Shown: in pieces, positions 16,397 through 16,609 of the stretch
Numbering within the stretch: position 1 is the first letter of the stretch
Layout of the letters: each line of letters opens with the position of its first letter
The notes under the pieces: generated by a model
Seen by the model: only the letters and a program-made list of their open reading frames with translations
Told to the model about the DNA's origin: nothing
Databases searched by the model: none
Position numbers and translations under genes: made by a program
DNA from: CALJEL01 sp041082235
GTDB lineage: Bacteria > Nitrospirota > Thermodesulfovibrionia > Thermodesulfovibrionales > CALJEL01
Assembly (NCBI GenBank): GCA_041082235.1
Contig: JBDOIG010000082.1
Span: 1 to 16,609, forward strand
DNA: 16,609 nt
Direction: 5' to 3'

Positions 16397-16404
16397 TTTT
16401 TTTC
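16377..16404 (+). terminator. Weak possible terminator at the end of the signalling operon
   Basis: TCAGT (16377-16381) and ACTGA (16392-16396) can form a 5-bp stem with a 10-nt loop, followed directly by seven T residues (16397-16403). The stem overlaps the stop codon of the small membrane protein. The T-run is good but the stem is weak, so efficiency is doubtful. Confidence 0.3.
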
Positions 16405-16409
16405 TTTCC

Positions 16410-16437
16410 TGCAAAAAGAACGCCCACCCTTTTTGCA
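16410..16437. promoter_or_regulatory. Inverted repeat, candidate enhancer-binding site for the NtrC-family regulator
   Basis: TGCAAAAAG (16410-16418) and CTTTTTGCA (16429-16437) form a perfect 9-bp inverted repeat separated by 10 nt. Its centre lies about 67 nt upstream of the -24 element, or roughly 90 nt before the predicted transcription start, within the usual range of sigma-54 activator sites. Half-site centres are about 19 nt apart, close to two helical turns, which suits a dimer with Fis-type helix-turn-helix motifs. As RNA it would be an AT-rich hairpin without a T-run, so a terminator role is less likely. The link to this particular regulator is inference from proximity. Confidence 0.45.
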
Positions 16438-16489
16438 CACTTGCAATAAATATAATCTAAATATCCTTTAAAATCAATCCCTTATCTCA

Positions 16490-16505
16490 TGGCACGGTAT
16501 ATGCT
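16490..16505 (+). promoter_or_regulatory. Sigma-54 (-24/-12) promoter
   Basis: The sequence TGGCACGGTATATGCT matches the sigma-54 consensus TGGCACG-N4-TTGCW at every fixed base but one (A for the first T of TTGC). The invariant GG (16491-16492) and GC (16503-16504) have the required 10-nt separation. Transcription would start near 16516, leaving a short leader with the ribosome binding site AAAGGAGGT (16527-16535) of the next gene. A sigma-54 activator gene ends fewer than 400 nt upstream, and a dyad lies at a suitable distance. Confidence 0.72.
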
Positions 16506-16542
16506 TTTATATATGCAGACTGAAGAAAAGGAGGTAAGGAAG

Positions 16543-16609
16543 ATGAAAGAGGGAGCAAAAAAAGGGACTTATATAGGGATAGGTGCAGGTCTTGTTCTAT
16601 TCGCAGTGT
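16543..16609 (+). CDS. Small glycine-rich, probably membrane, protein (5' end only)
   Basis: An open frame from the ATG at 16543 runs off the window after 22 codons. The visible part is a basic start MKEGAKKG followed by TYIGIGAGLVLFAV, which looks like the beginning of a membrane span or a signal anchor. AAAGGAGGT (16527-16535) is a strong ribosome binding site at 7-nt spacing. The gene sits directly behind the -24/-12 promoter, so its expression is probably activator-dependent. Its N terminus resembles the preceding small membrane protein in layout (basic start, then a glycine-rich span), but too little is visible to claim homology. Function unknown. Confidence 0.65.
   Translation, partial: MKEGAKKGTYIGIGAGLVLFAV

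Noticed and set aside
16410..16437. Inverted repeat read as a terminator of the signalling operon
   Set aside because: The stem is AT-rich, the loop is 10 nt and no T-run follows it; the better T-run lies upstream at 16397-16403. A protein-binding site fits better.

Overview
The window carries the conserved bacterial translation/transcription block tuf (3' end) - rpmG - tRNA-Trp - secE - nusG - rplK - rplA - rplJ - rplL - rpoB - rpoC. It is followed by an accessory stretch that encodes a Mut7-C type RNase-domain protein, an NtrB/NtrC-like two-component system and small membrane proteins. Every gene is on the + strand. Sense strands are purine-rich, with heavy use of AGG (Arg) and ATA (Ile), a bias often seen in thermophiles. 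RpoB has both the SI1 and SI2 lineage inserts and RpoC has an SI3-type insert in the trigger loop, so the organism belongs to a Gram-negative-type lineage. With a c-type-heme-like sensor and sigma-54 control as well, I would guess a Nitrospirota or deltaproteobacterial-type anaerobe, possibly thermophilic; this taxonomy is inference and uncertain.

Region 1 (1-3330) is densely packed. tuf and rpmG overlap by 4 nt. The rpmG stop codon shares two bases with the 5' end of tRNA-Trp, and secE and nusG are 1 nt apart. An L10 leader with a clear three-way-junction fold precedes rplJ-rplL. Region 2 (3331-11630) holds a long imperfect hairpin between rplL and rpoB, probably a processing or attenuation site, then rpoB and rpoC, and a 14-bp perfect hairpin that probably ends the operon. 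All catalytic and zinc residues of RNA polymerase that I checked are present.

Region 3 (11638-16609) starts with a PIN-like Mut7-C protein with a zinc ribbon. A ~152-bp element bounded by ~30-bp imperfect inverted repeats follows; it resembles a MITE and begins at the stop codon of that gene. Next comes an 805-residue membrane histidine kinase whose periplasmic Cache-like sensor holds a CxxCH motif (candidate covalent heme). A sigma-54-dependent NtrC-family regulator overlaps it by 4 nt, and a small glycine-rich membrane protein with a TTG start follows. Beyond these lie an inverted repeat TGCAAAAAG-N10-CTTTTTGCA, a near-consensus -24/-12 (sigma-54) promoter at 16490-16505, and the start of another small glycine-rich protein cut by the window edge.

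The most interesting reading is that region 3 is a compact signalling circuit. A periplasmic, possibly heme-based, sensor would activate the regulator. The regulator would bind the inverted repeat and switch on the sigma-54 promoter of the adjacent small-membrane-protein gene.
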